The notes below the pieces were generated by a model. It was not told where the DNA came from, did no database searches, and was given only the letters and a program-made list of their open reading frames with translations. Below are positions 7,975 through 17,514 of a stretch of DNA of 64,000 bases, one piece after another (position 1 is the first letter of the stretch; every line of letters starts with the position of its first letter). The translations under genes and the position numbers were made by a program. Location of the stretch: assembly GCF_022867885.1 (NCBI RefSeq), contig NZ_JALIFP010000016.1:26126-90125 (forward strand), in the 5' to 3' direction. The stretch is from Lederbergia sp. NSJ-179. Its GTDB lineage: Bacteria > Bacillota > Bacilli > Bacillales > Bacillaceae_C.

Positions 7975-8589
7975 TTGCTAATATGGCTTGAAAAATATAA
8001 ACATATTATCATTGGAATTGTGATTGGCATGATTCTACTCTTTCTTTTCTTATTTAAATATTTTCAAAAGGACGATGCAGCGGTTACTGACCCTGTATGG
8101 ACTGAACCAGTAACAAGCCAAATGGAAGAGGAAAATCAGGATAATGGGACGGATTCGGCAAGTATTTTTATTGATTTAAAAGGAGCTGTTAAAAAACCTG
8201 GTTTATATGAAGCAGTTGAAGGTGAGCGAATCTATGATATTCTTGAAAGAGCAGGTGGGATATCAACGTCTGCTGATGAAAACCAAATTAATTATGCGAT
8301 GAAGGTACATGATGAGATGGTCATCTATATTCCGGAAATAGGAGAAATAGAACAAGATCTTACCAGCTTAGACAATATGAACAGTAAGGATGATCAGAAA
8401 GTAAATATCAATAAGGCGGACACCAATGAATTGGAAACCTTGCCAGGGATTGGTCCTAGTAAAGCAGCTGCTATTATTGAGTATCGTGAAGAGAATGGAC
8501 CATTTAAAACAATAGAAGAGCTTATGAACATATCAGGTATTGGTGAAAAGACTTTCGAAAAATTAAAAGAACAAATTAAAATTCAATAA
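7975..8589 (+). CDS. comEA: Competence protein ComEA, DNA receptor
   Basis: Membrane-anchored receptor for double-stranded DNA during transformation. One membrane helix (about residues 9-27) leads to an acidic linker, a SLBB domain (IFIDLKGAVKKPGLYE) and a C-terminal pair of helix-hairpin-helix motifs (NINKADTNELETLPGIGPSKA, ISGIGEKTFEKL). The start is TTG 7975 after a GAGGTG site. The N-terminal coding region lies close to the comER start on the other strand, so both promoters must sit within 7890-7974. Confidence 0.94.
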   Translation: MLIWLEKYKHIIIGIVIGMILLFLFLFKYFQKDDAAVTDPVWTEPVTSQMEEENQDNGTDSASIFIDLKGAVKKPGLYEAVEGERIYDILERAGGISTSADENQINYAMKVHDEMVIYIPEIGEIEQDLTSLDNMNSKDDQKVNINKADTNELETLPGIGPSKAAAIIEYREENGPFKTIEELMNISGIGEKTFEKLKEQIKIQ

Positions 8590-8591
8590 TA

Positions 8592-8746
8592 GAGTGAGTT
8601 CAAAAAGGAGGATAAAAAGGACCAAGAAGTTCGAGGCGGCGTAGCTTTGAGCAGCGGAACGTATGCAGTTAATACGTGAGCAGCGGAAAAGCAAGCCAAC
8701 GAAGAAATTCGCTTATGTCTTTTTATCGGACTTTTTGAACATCCTC
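8592..8746. repeat. MITE-like element with terminal inverted repeats
   Basis: About 155 bp between comEA and comEB. The left end GAGTGAGTTCAAAAAGGAGG (8592 on) and the reversed right end GAGGATGTTCAAAAAGTCCG (8746 backwards) are inverted copies that continue into GATAAAAAGGAC and GATAAAAAGAC. The inside is richer in GC and encodes nothing. The size and ends fit a non-autonomous mobile element. It separates comEB from comEA. Confidence 0.7.
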
Positions 8747-8807
8747 TAATAATAGAAAGACTGTATCTGTTATAATATTATAGAAAAAGTGGAGAGGTAA
8801 AAAAATT

Positions 8808-9269
8808 ATGAAAAGACTATCGTGGAATCAATATTTTATGGCACAAAGTCATCTGCTTTCATCTCGTAGCACCTGTACAAGACTCGCGGTTGGCGCAACC
8901 ATTGTAAGAGATAAACGAATGATTGCTGGAGGGTACAATGGATCGATTGCTGGTGGCACTCATTGTATAGATGAAGGGTGTTATGTAATTGACAATCATT
9001 GTGTTCGAACAATCCATGCTGAGATGAATGCTCTTCTTCAATGTGCGAAATTTGGGGTTGCAACAGAAGGGGCGGAAATTTACGTGACACATTTTCCGTG
9101 TTTACAATGCTGCAAAGCCCTTATCCAAGCAGGAATAAAGGCGATTTATTATGCAGAGGATTATAAAAATCACCCCTATGCCATTGAACTTCTTGAACAA
9201 GCTCATGTCAAAATGGAAAAAGTACCACTGGATAAGGACATCTTTTTGTCTTTTGCACAAAATTCCTAA
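8808..9269 (+). CDS. comEB: ComEB, dCMP deaminase family protein
   Basis: A 153-residue zinc deaminase with the catalytic TIHAEMNAL (His and Glu) and PCLQCCKAL (two Cys ligands) motifs of deoxycytidylate deaminase. B. subtilis ComEB is longer at the C terminus (189 residues) and is not needed for transformation, though it helps ComGA localise. The ATG has GGAGAGG upstream. A TATAAT at about 8775 may let it be transcribed apart from comEA, which lies beyond the repeat. Confidence 0.92.
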   Translation: MKRLSWNQYFMAQSHLLSSRSTCTRLAVGATIVRDKRMIAGGYNGSIAGGTHCIDEGCYVIDNHCVRTIHAEMNALLQCAKFGVATEGAEIYVTHFPCLQCCKALIQAGIKAIYYAEDYKNHPYAIELLEQAHVKMEKVPLDKDIFLSFAQNS

Positions 9270-9367
9270 AGAATAAGGGAAGAGGCATCTCCTCTGATTT
9301 GCGGGTATAAGTCACATCAGTTTTTTTGCAAATGGAGGGGAAGCCTTCTATTAAAAATGGAGGCGCT

Positions 9368-11665
9368 ATGTTTATAGGTAAATGGATTTTTCTTGCTTTT
9401 ACTGCACTTTCAGGATTATTAATGATATTTGAGTTTCATCTATTTTCTTTCTTAATGGTCTTTACGATCATGGGAAGAGTGATGCTGGAGAAAAATACAA
9501 AGCTCTTCATAGCCAGTTGTGCTTGTTTTTTATTATTTTCAGGTGTTGGATTTATAATAGCAAAAAGTCATATTTCCTTTTATACACAAGGGAAAATCAC
9601 AACTTCTATCACCTTTCGAGAACCCCCCCTTATAGATGGTGATCGTTTAAAAGCGATTGTATCTACCCACCGTGAAAAATTTCAGTTACAGTATATGATT
9701 CAAACAGAGAAAGAAAAGGATTTTTTAATGGCAACGATTCAAGCGGGAACCGTTTGTGAGATATCGGGAGAACTAATGGCCCCTAGGGAAAACACGAATG
9801 AACATGCTTTTGATTATGCCAAATATTTAAAAAGGAAAAATATTCACTGGATTTTCCAGCCTTCAAAATCATCTTTTCACCATTGCGCCCCGAATCAAAA
9901 CTCACTTTTAAACCAATTAAAAAATATTCGGGAACAAGGGATTCGTCTTGTAGAGGAAAATTTTCCTGCCAAGCTTATTCCTTATGCAAATGCACTTATT
10001 TTCGGTGATCGTGCATCTTTTGATGAGGATGTATTAGAATCCTATCAACGATTGGGAATTATTCATTTACTGGCCATATCTGGTCTTCATGTTGGGTTGA
10101 TTATGGGGTTTCTTTATTACCTTTTCAGGCGAATAGGATTAACAAAAGAAATGATATATTGGATCTTTATCTGTACTCTGCCTCTATATGCGATTATGAC
10201 TGGAGCAAACCCTCCGGTTATAAGAGCCATTCTGATGATGCTTCTCCTTTTATCTTCTAAGAAATGGCGTTTGCCGATTACAACGTTGGACACGATTGCC
10301 ATTAGTTTTATGATCTTCACTTTGTTTGACCCTTATATTATTTATCAAGCAGGATTTCAATTATCCTTTTCCGTATCTTTCGGATTGGTGATTACGTCAA
10401 GTCGTTTAGTGGAAAAAGGCTCTTTTTTAAAGTCATTATTCGATTCATCCATCACTTCTATGTTTGTTTCCTTGCCTATTTTAATGTTCCACTTTTATGA
10501 ATTCTCCTTAGTCAGTATCTTCGCAAATATATTATTTATTCCCTACTATTCGTTAGTCGTGTTGCCGGTTACCATCTTTATTTGGCTCTTACAGTTCGTT
10601 CATAAAGGGATCTTTTTATTGGTTGCAAATGGTTTTGCCGAGATTTTGGCATTGTCCGAGCAAATCGCCATGTTCGCTAGTTCTTGGGAATTTTCCTCTA
10701 TTCTTACTGGTAAACCAAGTGGTTTGACTCTCATTTTCGTGATCGGTGGAATATGTATCTTTTTCCTTGTGAGGGAAAGGAAAAGATTTCGTTATTTTGC
10801 ATCGTTCCCTCTCTTGTTGATCTTGATCATCCATTTTATTTCATTATATTATTCCCCAAAAGGTGAAGTGGTTTTTATCGATATTGGACAAGGGGATAGC
10901 ATTTTTATTCAATTACCTTATAATCGTGGAAATTATCTCATCGATACGGGAGGTCAAATTGATTTTCCAAAAGAAGAGTGGACTATACAAAAGCAACCAT
11001 TTGATACGGGGAAAGATATATTAATCCCCTTTTTAAAAAGTAAAGGAGTCCAAAAAATAGACAAATTAATTGTGACACATGGAGATATCGATCATATGGG
11101 GGCAGGGGAAGAGCTTTTAGAACAAATAAAGGTGAAGGAAGTTCTTATTCCTCCTAATTCTTGGGAAAAGCCGATGATGAAAGATCTTATTCTGAAAGCA
11201 CAAGAAAAAAATACGAAAGTATCTGTTAGGAAGGCAGGGACAAAATGGGAAAATAAATCCGGCTACTTTGAACTCATTTATCCCGTTGATGAAAAATATA
11301 TGGATAATAATTCTTCCCTTGTCTTGTTTGCTTATTTTGGTGGATTAAAATGGCTGTTTACAGGGGATTTAGAGAGAGAAGGTGAAATGGAATTATTACG
11401 TATGTATAATGATTTGCAGGTAGATGTGTTAAAGGTTGGCCACCATGGAAGCCAGACATCCACAAGTACGGAACTATTGGAACGGATTAACCCGGAATAT
11501 GCCATTATTTCAGCAGGAAGAAATAATCGCTATGGGCACCCACATCCAGATGTCTTGAAGCATCTTAAAGAATCCGATGTAAAAATATTTCGTACGGATG
11601 AACAAGGTGCCATCCATTATAAATTTTCAAACGAGGAAGGAACGTTTTCCACCATTTTGCAATAG
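9368..11665 (+). CDS. comEC: ComEC, DNA uptake channel
   Basis: Polytopic membrane protein that moves single-stranded DNA into the cell during transformation. In order: N-terminal membrane helices, a soluble OB-like region (DUF4131), the Competence domain starting near LALISGLHVGL, and a C-terminal metallo-beta-lactamase-like domain with VTHGDIDHMG and VGHHGSQTS. The length (765 residues) matches the family. An earlier TTG (9326) opens the frame, but ATG 9368 has GGAGG (9359-9363) at the right distance. Confidence 0.94.
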   Translation: MFIGKWIFLAFTALSGLLMIFEFHLFSFLMVFTIMGRVMLEKNTKLFIASCACFLLFSGVGFIIAKSHISFYTQGKITTSITFREPPLIDGDRLKAIVSTHREKFQLQYMIQTEKEKDFLMATIQAGTVCEISGELMAPRENTNEHAFDYAKYLKRKNIHWIFQPSKSSFHHCAPNQNSLLNQLKNIREQGIRLVEENFPAKLIPYANALIFGDRASFDEDVLESYQRLGIIHLLAISGLHVGLIMGFLYYLFRRIGLTKEMIYWIFICTLPLYAIMTGANPPVIRAILMMLLLLSSKKWRLPITTLDTIAISFMIFTLFDPYIIYQAGFQLSFSVSFGLVITSSRLVEKGSFLKSLFDSSITSMFVSLPILMFHFYEFSLVSIFANILFIPYYSLVVLPVTIFIWLLQFVHKGIFLLVANGFAEILALSEQIAMFASSWEFSSILTGKPSGLTLIFVIGGICIFFLVRERKRFRYFASFPLLLILIIHFISLYYSPKGEVVFIDIGQGDSIFIQLPYNRGNYLIDTGGQIDFPKEEWTIQKQPFDTGKDILIPFLKSKGVQKIDKLIVTHGDIDHMGAGEELLEQIKVKEVLIPPNSWEKPMMKDLILKAQEKNTKVSVRKAGTKWENKSGYFELIYPVDEKYMDNNSSLVLFAYFGGLKWLFTGDLEREGEMELLRMYNDLQVDVLKVGHHGSQTSTSTELLERINPEYAIISAGRNNRYGHPHPDVLKHLKESDVKIFRTDEQGAIHYKFSNEEGTFSTILQ

Positions 11666-11680
11666 GATATAGCAAATAGC

Positions 11681-11815
11681 AAAAGCGCAAGAGAATGAAA
11701 AACGGCTAGGGTCGCCATATCCGCACACCTTCGCCGCTCTGACTCACATCATGCAAGCTGCTCGGTGCTAAGCTGCTTGGTAAGACTTAGCACCAGCCAA
11801 TTTTTATACTTTTTA
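11681..11815 (-). repeat. Dispersed hairpin repeat (family B, inverted copy)
   Basis: Read on the minus strand it begins with AATTGGCTGGTGCTA, holds a degenerate family C module (TCAGAGCGGCG...CCTAGCCGTT) and ends in CTTGCGCTTTT, the common 3' end of families A and B. It lies between comEC and yqzM and codes for nothing. Later positions of the module are diverged relative to the 55 kb and 59 kb copies. Confidence 0.6.
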
Positions 11816-11821
11816 AAAAAA

Positions 11822-11956
11822 TTATTTTCCTATGATTTCAATAACTGCTCCTATTACAAAAATAGCAGCAAAGAAGACAAAGCCAACAACAAAGCCCACC
11901 CCAGAATCAATCGCATCATTACGTTTTGATTGAACATTTTTTTCAAATTCGTTCAA
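11822..11956 (-). CDS. yqzM: YqzM family small membrane protein
   Basis: A 44-residue protein, too short for routine gene finding. It starts at TTG 11956 behind AGGAGGGG and reads NEFEKNVQSKRNDAIDSGVG followed by one hydrophobic segment (about residues 20-41). The N-terminal half is almost the same as B. subtilis YqzM, which sits in the same place between comEC and holA on the opposite strand. Function unknown. Confidence 0.88.
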   Translation of the reverse strand: MNEFEKNVQSKRNDAIDSGVGFVVGFVFFAAIFVIGAVIEIIGK

Positions 11957-11999
11957 AGATAACCCCTCCTGTTTCCACTATAGTATAGACGAAGTCTAA

Positions 12000-12297
12000 A
12001 AAAAAATCCACTTTTTCCTTTACCACTGTTGACAAGAGTTGACACCCATACTTTTAAGCAACTAGGTCACAATATAGGTACAAGAAGTTTGGCGCTTCTT
12101 ATTCTGCAGAAAAAACCACTTGAACTGTGCACATGTGCTATGTTCCGCTTCAGAAAAAGACTCCTAGGACTTTTATCTGAGGCGTTCATCATAGATCTGA
12201 GACAAATCAACTTTTGTTGATTTGTCTCTTTCCACTTGTCAAATTAGCCCAGCTTTCATACGATATAAATAGTAGATGAACGAGAGAGGGCTTGACC
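12000..12297 (+). other. Non-coding gap with a strong hairpin, possible small RNA
   Basis: No convincing gene. Two TTGACA boxes lie at 12029-12034 and 12039-12044, but neither has a clear -10 at 17 bases. A perfect 13-bp-arm hairpin GAGACAAATCAAC / GTTGATTTGTCTC with a TTTT loop lies at about 12199-12228 and ends in TTTCC. A short RNA ending at the hairpin is possible but not shown. Confidence 0.35.
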
Positions 12298-13323
12298 ATG
12301 AAAATATGGAATAAATTAGAAAAGAAACAATTTTCTCCTTTATATTTATTATATGGAACAGAAAGTTATGTAATCAATGAAACAAAACAAAAATTAGTGA
12401 CAAATGTGTTAACAAATGAAGAAATGGACTTTAATTTATCCGTTTATGATGTAGAAGAAACGCCGATTGAACAAGCTTTAGAAGATGCAGAAACCTTACC
12501 TTTTTTTGGTGAAAAAAAATTAGTGATTTTGCATAACCCCATTTTTTTAACTTCAGAAAAGCCGAAAGAGAAAGTGGAACATAATCTAAAAAAGTTAGAA
12601 AGCTACATATTAGAACCGGCCCCCTATACGATTTTGGTGTTTTCAGGGGCTTATGAAAAACTCGATGAAAGGAAAAAAATCACAAAATTATTAAAGAAAC
12701 ATGCGGAGGTTGTGGAGGGGAAAAAACTAAATGAAAGAGAATTAAGAGTTTGGGTTGAGCAACAAGCAGCAGATCAACAGGTAAAAATGGAGAAAAAAGC
12801 AATCGATTTATTACTGAACTTAGTTGGTCCAGACTTAACCCGCCTTCATTCAGAACTGGAAAAATTATTTTTATATGTTGGAAAAGAGCGAGTCGTTCAT
12901 GTGGATACAGTAGAAAAGCTGGCATCCCGATCTCTTGAACAAAATATTTTTGATTTGATTGATAAAGTGGTGCAACGAAAAATGGACGAGGCTTTCAGGA
13001 TCTATTATGACTTACGAAAACAAAATGAAGAGCCTATCAAAATTTTGGCCTTAATTGCGACTCAATTTCGCTTAATTTATCAAGTGAAGGAGTTAATAAA
13101 ACGCGGATATGGACAAGCACAAATTGCAAGTACATTAAAAGTACATCCTTTTCGAGTAAAATTGGCCACTGGACAAGCACATGCATTTACGGATTTGGAA
13201 TTAGGAGCCATTATTCAACTCCTAGCCAAAACAGATCAACAGCTTAAAACAGGAGGAGCAGGAAGAGAAGTGGCATTGGAGCTTTTTTTACTTCAATTAG
13301 GAAACTTAAATAAAGAAGGGTAA
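12298..13323 (+). CDS. holA: DNA polymerase III delta subunit
   Basis: Clamp-loader subunit that opens the beta clamp. The 341-residue protein has the N-terminal YLLYGTESYVINE segment of the HolA family, the AETLPFFGEKKLV block and the helical C-terminal region (ILALIATQFRLIYQVKEL) that binds the other loader subunits. It was formerly yqeN. A TTG at 12292 is in frame, but the GAGAGGG site (12284-12290) suits ATG 12298 better. It is followed at once by a terminator. Confidence 0.94.
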   Translation: MKIWNKLEKKQFSPLYLLYGTESYVINETKQKLVTNVLTNEEMDFNLSVYDVEETPIEQALEDAETLPFFGEKKLVILHNPIFLTSEKPKEKVEHNLKKLESYILEPAPYTILVFSGAYEKLDERKKITKLLKKHAEVVEGKKLNERELRVWVEQQAADQQVKMEKKAIDLLLNLVGPDLTRLHSELEKLFLYVGKERVVHVDTVEKLASRSLEQNIFDLIDKVVQRKMDEAFRIYYDLRKQNEEPIKILALIATQFRLIYQVKELIKRGYGQAQIASTLKVHPFRVKLATGQAHAFTDLELGAIIQLLAKTDQQLKTGGAGREVALELFLLQLGNLNKEG

Positions 13324-13330
13324 AATAAAA

Positions 13331-13357
13331 AAACGTCCCCGAGGGGCGTTTTTTTTA
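13331..13357. terminator. Bidirectional terminator between holA and rpsT
   Basis: The stem of AAACGTCCC and GGGGCGTTT (one wobble pair, three-base loop) has a run of T on the plus strand and, reversed, a run of T on the minus strand. It can stop holA and the convergent rpsT. Confidence 0.8.
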
Positions 13358-13360
13358 CAG

Positions 13361-13515
13361 GATAGGAAAGCAAATTCTGGCTAATGTTTGATCTAGCTCC
13401 AGCGCCTAGCCCCTCAAGGTCAAATAACCCTGAACCTATGAAGGGAAAGATCGCCCTTCCTAGGTTCAGGAACATTTGCTTGTCGGGGCTGAACAAGGCG
13501 CTTGCGCTTTTCTTA
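13361..13515 (+). repeat. Structured intergenic repeat, family A copy 1
   Basis: It starts GGAAAGCAAATTCTGGCTAA and ends CTTGCGCTTTTCTTA. In between: the outer arm AGCGCC...GGCGCT, the second stem AGCCCC/GGGGCT, conserved AAGGTCAAATAACC, the inner hairpin CCTGAACCTATGAAGGG/CCCTTCCTAGGTTCAGG (one mismatch) and conserved GAACATTTGCTTGTCG. It lies between holA and rpsT. The orientation is given for the strand that matches the other copies. Confidence 0.85.
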
Positions 13516-13520
13516 TTGGT

Positions 13521-13781
13521 TTATGCCAATTTGCTCAATTTTTTTGAAAGACGAGCTTTTTGACGGTTGGCAGTATTTTTATGGATTAACCCTTTAGTTG
13601 TGGCTTTGTCCAATTGTTTTACTGCTTGTTTAAACAATTCTTTTGAGTTTTCTTGGTTCGCTTCAACAGCAACTTCAAATTTTTTCATCGCTGTACGCAT
13701 AGCTGATTTTGCTGAAGCGTTTTGCGCACTTTTAGCATTGTTGATTTTAACTCTTTTAATAGCGGATTTAATATTTGGCAT
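13521..13781 (-). CDS. rpsT: Small ribosomal subunit protein bS20
   Basis: The 86-residue protein [18 protein letters not shown] matches bS20, which binds 16S rRNA early in 30S assembly. It is rich in Lys and Ala and has the typical helical repeats and C-terminal [11 protein letters not shown]. The frame opens at 13790 with GTG, but ATG 13781 follows GGAGGTGAAGGG and gives the family start MPNIKSA. It is convergent with holA and divergent from gpr, the standard Bacillus arrangement. Confidence 0.96.
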   Translation of the reverse strand: MPNIKSAIKRVKINNAKSAQNASAKSAMRTAMKKFEVAVEANQENSKELFKQAVKQLDKATTKGLIHKNTANRQKARLSKKLSKLA

Positions 13782-13858
13782 TCCCTTCACCTCCTGTACA
13801 ACATCGAGATTTTTATATCACTCGACCAATACCATTTTCAACAATAAGAACACTGGAT

Positions 13859-13887
13859 ATTTTATCAAACAGATAGAAAGAATGCAA
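13859..13887 (-). promoter_or_regulatory. SigA-type promoter of rpsT
   Basis: On the minus strand TTGCAT (13887-13882), a 17-base spacer and TAAAAT (13864-13859). It lies about 80 bases before the rpsT start. Confidence 0.7.
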
Positions 13888-13959
13888 TACTTCTGAATGA
13901 AAATCAGATAGTAGGGAAAAGATGTGAAAAAGAAAAGATTAGAGTGGGAGGTATTTTTT

Positions 13960-15087
13960 GTGACAGATAATAAGATACATTTAGACCAATATGCCATTCG
14001 AACGGATCTTGCAACCGAAGCATTTGAATTAGCTTTAGAACAATTAACAGGAAAAAAGAAGCATAAAATTGAAAAAAAGGAAATTGAAGGGGTCATCATT
14101 CAGGAAAAAATGGAAGATGATATAAAAATTTCCATGGCAACGATTACACCTGAAGGGGAAAAACGATTAGGGAAAAAGCAAGGATATTATCTTACCCTGG
14201 AAGTGCAAGGGATTCGATCACAAGATAGTGTGACACAACAAAACGTTCAAGAGGTATTTGCTCGTGAGTTCCATTCATTTTTACATATGCTGAACATTCC
14301 TAAAGACGCTAGTTGTTTAGTTGTGGGATTGGGAAACTGGAATGTGACACCAGATGCCTTAGGACCAAGTGTTTGCGAAAATTTAATCATCACGAGACAT
14401 TTATTTCAGTTGCAACCAGAAAATGTTGAAAAGGGGTATCGTGCTGTAAGTGCGATTGCTCCTGGAGTTATGGGGCTAACAGGTATTGAAACAAGTGATA
14501 TCATCTTTGGCGTTGTGGAAAGATCAAAACCTGATTTTGTCATTGCCATTGATGCGCTTGCTTCTAGGTCGATTGAAAGGGTGAATGCGACCATTCAAAT
14601 TTCTGATACCGGGATCCATCCTGGCTCTGGAGTAGGGAATAAGCGCAAGGAATTAAGTAAGGAAACACTGGGTGTACCCGTCATTTCGATAGGAGTTCCC
14701 ACTGTCGTGGATGCTGTAACGATTACGAGTGACACGATTGATTTTATCCTAAAGCATTTCGGCAAGGAATTAAAAGAATCAGGGCGTCCATCAAGATCTC
14801 TAGCCCCTGCAGGATTGACCTTCGGGGAAAAGAAAAAATTAACCGAAGAAGATCTACCAGGAGAAAATGAAAGACAGACCTTTTTAGGAATGGTAGGTGT
14901 ACTAAATGAAGAGGAGAAGAGGGAGCTCATTTCCGAAGTTTTAGCCCCCTTAGGACATAATCTGATGGTGACTCCAAAAGAAGTTGATGTATTTATTGAA
15001 GATATGGCGAATTTATTGTCAACTGGCTTGAACGCTGCCTTACATTCAGCCGTTGATCAGTCAGATACTGGGTTTAAAACACGGTAA
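13960..15087 (+). CDS. gpr: Germination protease GPR
   Basis: Aspartic-type peptidase (family A25) that degrades small acid-soluble spore proteins at germination. It is made as a zymogen in the forespore; the N-terminal segment ending near QYAIRTDLA is the region autoprocessed in relatives. Conserved blocks include [36 protein letters not shown] and [15 protein letters not shown] prefer GTG 13960 (375 residues), which has GGGAGG upstream, over GTG 13924. I could not find a clear SigG promoter by eye. Confidence 0.95.
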   Translation: MTDNKIHLDQYAIRTDLATEAFELALEQLTGKKKHKIEKKEIEGVIIQEKMEDDIKISMATITPEGEKRLGKKQGYYLTLEVQGIRSQDSVTQQNVQEVFAREFHSFLHMLNIPKDASCLVVGLGNWNVTPDALGPSVCENLIITRHLFQLQPENVEKGYRAVSAIAPGVMGLTGIETSDIIFGVVERSKPDFVIAIDALASRSIERVNATIQISDTGIHPGSGVGNKRKELSKETLGVPVISIGVPTVVDAVTITSDTIDFILKHFGKELKESGRPSRSLAPAGLTFGEKKKLTEEDLPGENERQTFLGMVGVLNEEEKRELISEVLAPLGHNLMVTPKEVDVFIEDMANLLSTGLNAALHSAVDQSDTGFKTR

Positions 15088-15152
15088 ATTTGTTCTACCA
15101 TTTTTCAATCTGCATATAATTTAGTAGAGCTGATGATAGAGAGGTGGATGGA

Positions 15153-15488
15153 ATGGGGAAATTTGTTATGAAATCACTACTACTGTCCCTGGTTTTAGTC
15201 GCAGGTGTTGTAATCGGTTTAAACAAAGCAAATCAAGGAATGAATGAAATGAAGGGATATACAGATTCCTCATTCACAACACCAGTAGATGTGAAAAAAA
15301 CGGAGGATGGAAAGATCAATGCGGCTGTATTAGGGAATGAACTTTCCTCCTTTAATTTAGATGAGAAAAAAGAAAAATTAGAGGACGCCAAGGCGTTTAA
15401 CTTTTTTTCAGAAGCTGGAAAGTTATTGGCAAATATGGTCTCCAGTATAGCCCAAGCTGTGATTAACTTTTTTGCAAGTCTTTTTTAA
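15153..15488 (+). CDS. yqxA: YqxA family (DUF3679) membrane-anchored protein
   Basis: A 111-residue protein with one N-terminal membrane helix (about residues 5-22), the family GLNKANQGMNEMKGY motif, a hydrophilic middle and a hydrophobic C-terminal helix. Function unknown. ATG 15153 has AGAGGTGG upstream. In B. subtilis spoIIP separates gpr from yqxA; here only 65 bases do. Confidence 0.85.
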   Translation: MGKFVMKSLLLSLVLVAGVVIGLNKANQGMNEMKGYTDSSFTTPVDVKKTEDGKINAAVLGNELSSFNLDEKKEKLEDAKAFNFFSEAGKLLANMVSSIAQAVINFFASLF

Positions 15489-15505
15489 AACATAATTATA
15501 TACAA

Positions 15506-15549
15506 CCAGAACATAGGTGGTTCGAGTCAAACACTTATGTTCTTTTCTA
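15506..15549 (+). terminator. Terminator after yqxA
   Basis: An imperfect stem pairs AACATAGGTG (near 15511) with CACTTATGTT (near 15531) and is followed by CTTTTCTATTT. It fits the end of the gpr-yqxA unit. Confidence 0.55.
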
Positions 15550-15579
15550 TTTCACTTTTCCGGACACTACTGTTATAAT
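15550..15579 (+). promoter_or_regulatory. Probable SigA promoter of lepA
   Basis: TTTCAC (15550-15555), an 18-base spacer and a perfect TATAAT (15574-15579), 43 bases before the lepA ATG. The -35 is weak. Confidence 0.55.
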
Positions 15580-15621
15580 TTAGCCTAGCAATCATGCGTC
15601 GATTAACAGGAGTGAACAGCA

Positions 15622-17451
15622 ATGAATCGTGAAGATAAAATAATGAGACGAGAACGGATTAGAAATTTTTCTATTATTGCCCATATTGACCATGGAAAAT
15701 CAACTTTGGCAGATAGAATATTGGAAAAAACGAAAGCTTTAACAGCAAGAGAAATGAAAGCCCAACTCCTTGACTCCATGGATTTAGAAAGGGAGCGGGG
15801 AATTACCATTAAATTAAATGCGGTTCAATTAAAATATCACGCCAAAAATGGTGAGGATTATATTTTTCATCTTATCGATACACCGGGGCATGTTGATTTC
15901 ACTTATGAAGTATCACGTAGTTTAGCCGCATGTGAAGGAGCTGTACTGGTTGTGGATGCAGCCCAAGGGATCGAAGCCCAAACCCTTGCGAATGTTTATT
16001 TAGCATTAGATAATGACTTAGAAATATTACCGGTTATTAATAAAATTGATTTACCTGCTGCCGATCCGGAAAGAGTCAGGAAGGAAATTGAAGATGTCAT
16101 TGGCCTTGATGCAAGTGAAGCAGTACTCGCATCCGCGAAAGCAGGCATAGGGATAGAGGAGATTTTGGAGGAAATTGTTGAGAAAGTACCTGCTCCTACA
16201 GGTGATCCTGATGCACCGCTAAAAGCCTTGATCTTTGATTCACTGTATGATGCTTACCGAGGGGTTATCGCCTCCATACGAATTGTGGAAGGAACGGTCA
16301 AAGCCGGAGACAAAATAAAGATGATGGCCACTGGAAAAGAGTTTGAGGTATTAGAAGTCGGTGTTCATGCGCCAAAGCCGATGTTAGTCGAAGAACTAAC
16401 AGTAGGGGATGTTGGTTTTTTGACCGCTGCTATTAAAAATGTAACAGATACAAGAGTAGGGGATACGATTACGAAAGTAGACTTTCCTGCTGCAGAGCCT
16501 CTACCAGGTTATCGAAAATTAAATTCCATGGTATTTTGTGGACTATATCCGATTGATTCGAATAAGTTCAATGATCTCCGAGAAGCCTTGGAAAAATTAG
16601 AATTAAATGATTCTGCTCTCAGATATGAGCCAGAAACATCGCAAGCACTTGGATTCGGATTTCGTTGTGGATTTTTAGGTCTGCTTCATATGGAAATTAT
16701 TCAAGAACGAATCGAGCGGGAATTTAAAATTGAGCTGATTACTACTGCACCAAGTGTGGTCTACCAAGTCTATTTAACCGATGGTACAGAAATCAAGGTC
16801 GATAATCCTTCTAATATGCCTGACCCACAAAAAATAGATCATGTGGAAGAACCTTATGTAAAAGCATCTATGATGGTGCCCAACGATTATGTCGGTGCGG
16901 TAATGGAGCTTTCCCAGGCAAAAAGAGGAAATTTCGTCGACATGCAGTATCTGGATGATATTAGAGTCAATGTGATGTATGAAATTCCACTTGCTGAAAT
17001 TGTTTTTGACTTTTTCGATCAATTAAAATCGCACACAAAAGGATATGCCTCTTTTGACTACGAGATGATCGGGTATAAACCTTCGAAATTAGTGAAAATG
17101 GATATTTTATTAAATGGTGAAAAAGTAGATGCCTTAAGCTTTATTGTTCATCGTGATTTTGCCTATGAAAGGGGAAAATCAATCGTAGAAAAACTAAAAG
17201 AATTGATTCCCCGTCAGCAATTTGAAGTACCAGTACAGGCGGCTGTCGGTCAAAAAATTATTGCGCGTTCTACCATTAAATCAATGGGGAAAAACGTATT
17301 GGCTAAATGTTACGGTGGTGATATATCCAGAAAACGAAAATTATTGGAAAAGCAAAAAGAAGGAAAAAAACGGATGAAGCAGGTGGGATCGGTAGAAGTT
17401 CCGCAGGAAGCGTTTATGGCGGTGTTAAGGCGGGACGATGACGGAAAATAA
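15622..17451 (+). CDS. lepA: Elongation factor 4 (LepA), ribosomal back-translocase
   Basis: A 609-residue translational GTPase. G1 [11 protein letters not shown]2 RGITIK, G3 DTPGHVDF and G4 NKIDLP are all present. EF-G-like domains II, III and V follow, and then the LepA-specific C-terminal domain with [20 protein letters not shown]. It has no EF-G domain IV. The ATG has AGGAGTG upstream. Confidence 0.97.
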   Translation: MNREDKIMRRERIRNFSIIAHIDHGKSTLADRILEKTKALTAREMKAQLLDSMDLERERGITIKLNAVQLKYHAKNGEDYIFHLIDTPGHVDFTYEVSRSLAACEGAVLVVDAAQGIEAQTLANVYLALDNDLEILPVINKIDLPAADPERVRKEIEDVIGLDASEAVLASAKAGIGIEEILEEIVEKVPAPTGDPDAPLKALIFDSLYDAYRGVIASIRIVEGTVKAGDKIKMMATGKEFEVLEVGVHAPKPMLVEELTVGDVGFLTAAIKNVTDTRVGDTITKVDFPAAEPLPGYRKLNSMVFCGLYPIDSNKFNDLREALEKLELNDSALRYEPETSQALGFGFRCGFLGLLHMEIIQERIEREFKIELITTAPSVVYQVYLTDGTEIKVDNPSNMPDPQKIDHVEEPYVKASMMVPNDYVGAVMELSQAKRGNFVDMQYLDDIRVNVMYEIPLAEIVFDFFDQLKSHTKGYASFDYEMIGYKPSKLVKMDILLNGEKVDALSFIVHRDFAYERGKSIVEKLKELIPRQQFEVPVQAAVGQKIIARSTIKSMGKNVLAKCYGGDISRKRKLLEKQKEGKKRMKQVGSVEVPQEAFMAVLRRDDDGK

Positions 17452-17514
17452 AGTGATAAGGGAGAGGGGTCCAACTGGAAGGCTAACTCCTTTTTTGATT
17501 GGAAGTGTAAAAAG

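Noticed and set aside
7890..8030. N-terminal extension of comER beyond GTG 7889
   Set aside because: It would overlap the comEA start and add about 47 residues before the Rossmann motif that starts all relatives.
8859..9092. Minus-strand frames opposite comEB
   Set aside because: Shadows of a clear zinc deaminase gene; no ribosome site and no recognisable domain.
12029..12220. 63-codon frame between yqzM and holA
   Set aside because: No ribosome site, starts inside a TTG box region and crosses the strong hairpin at 12199-12228; composition is not protein-like.
13927..14930. Minus-strand frames opposite gpr
   Set aside because: Shadow frames of a strongly conserved protease gene.
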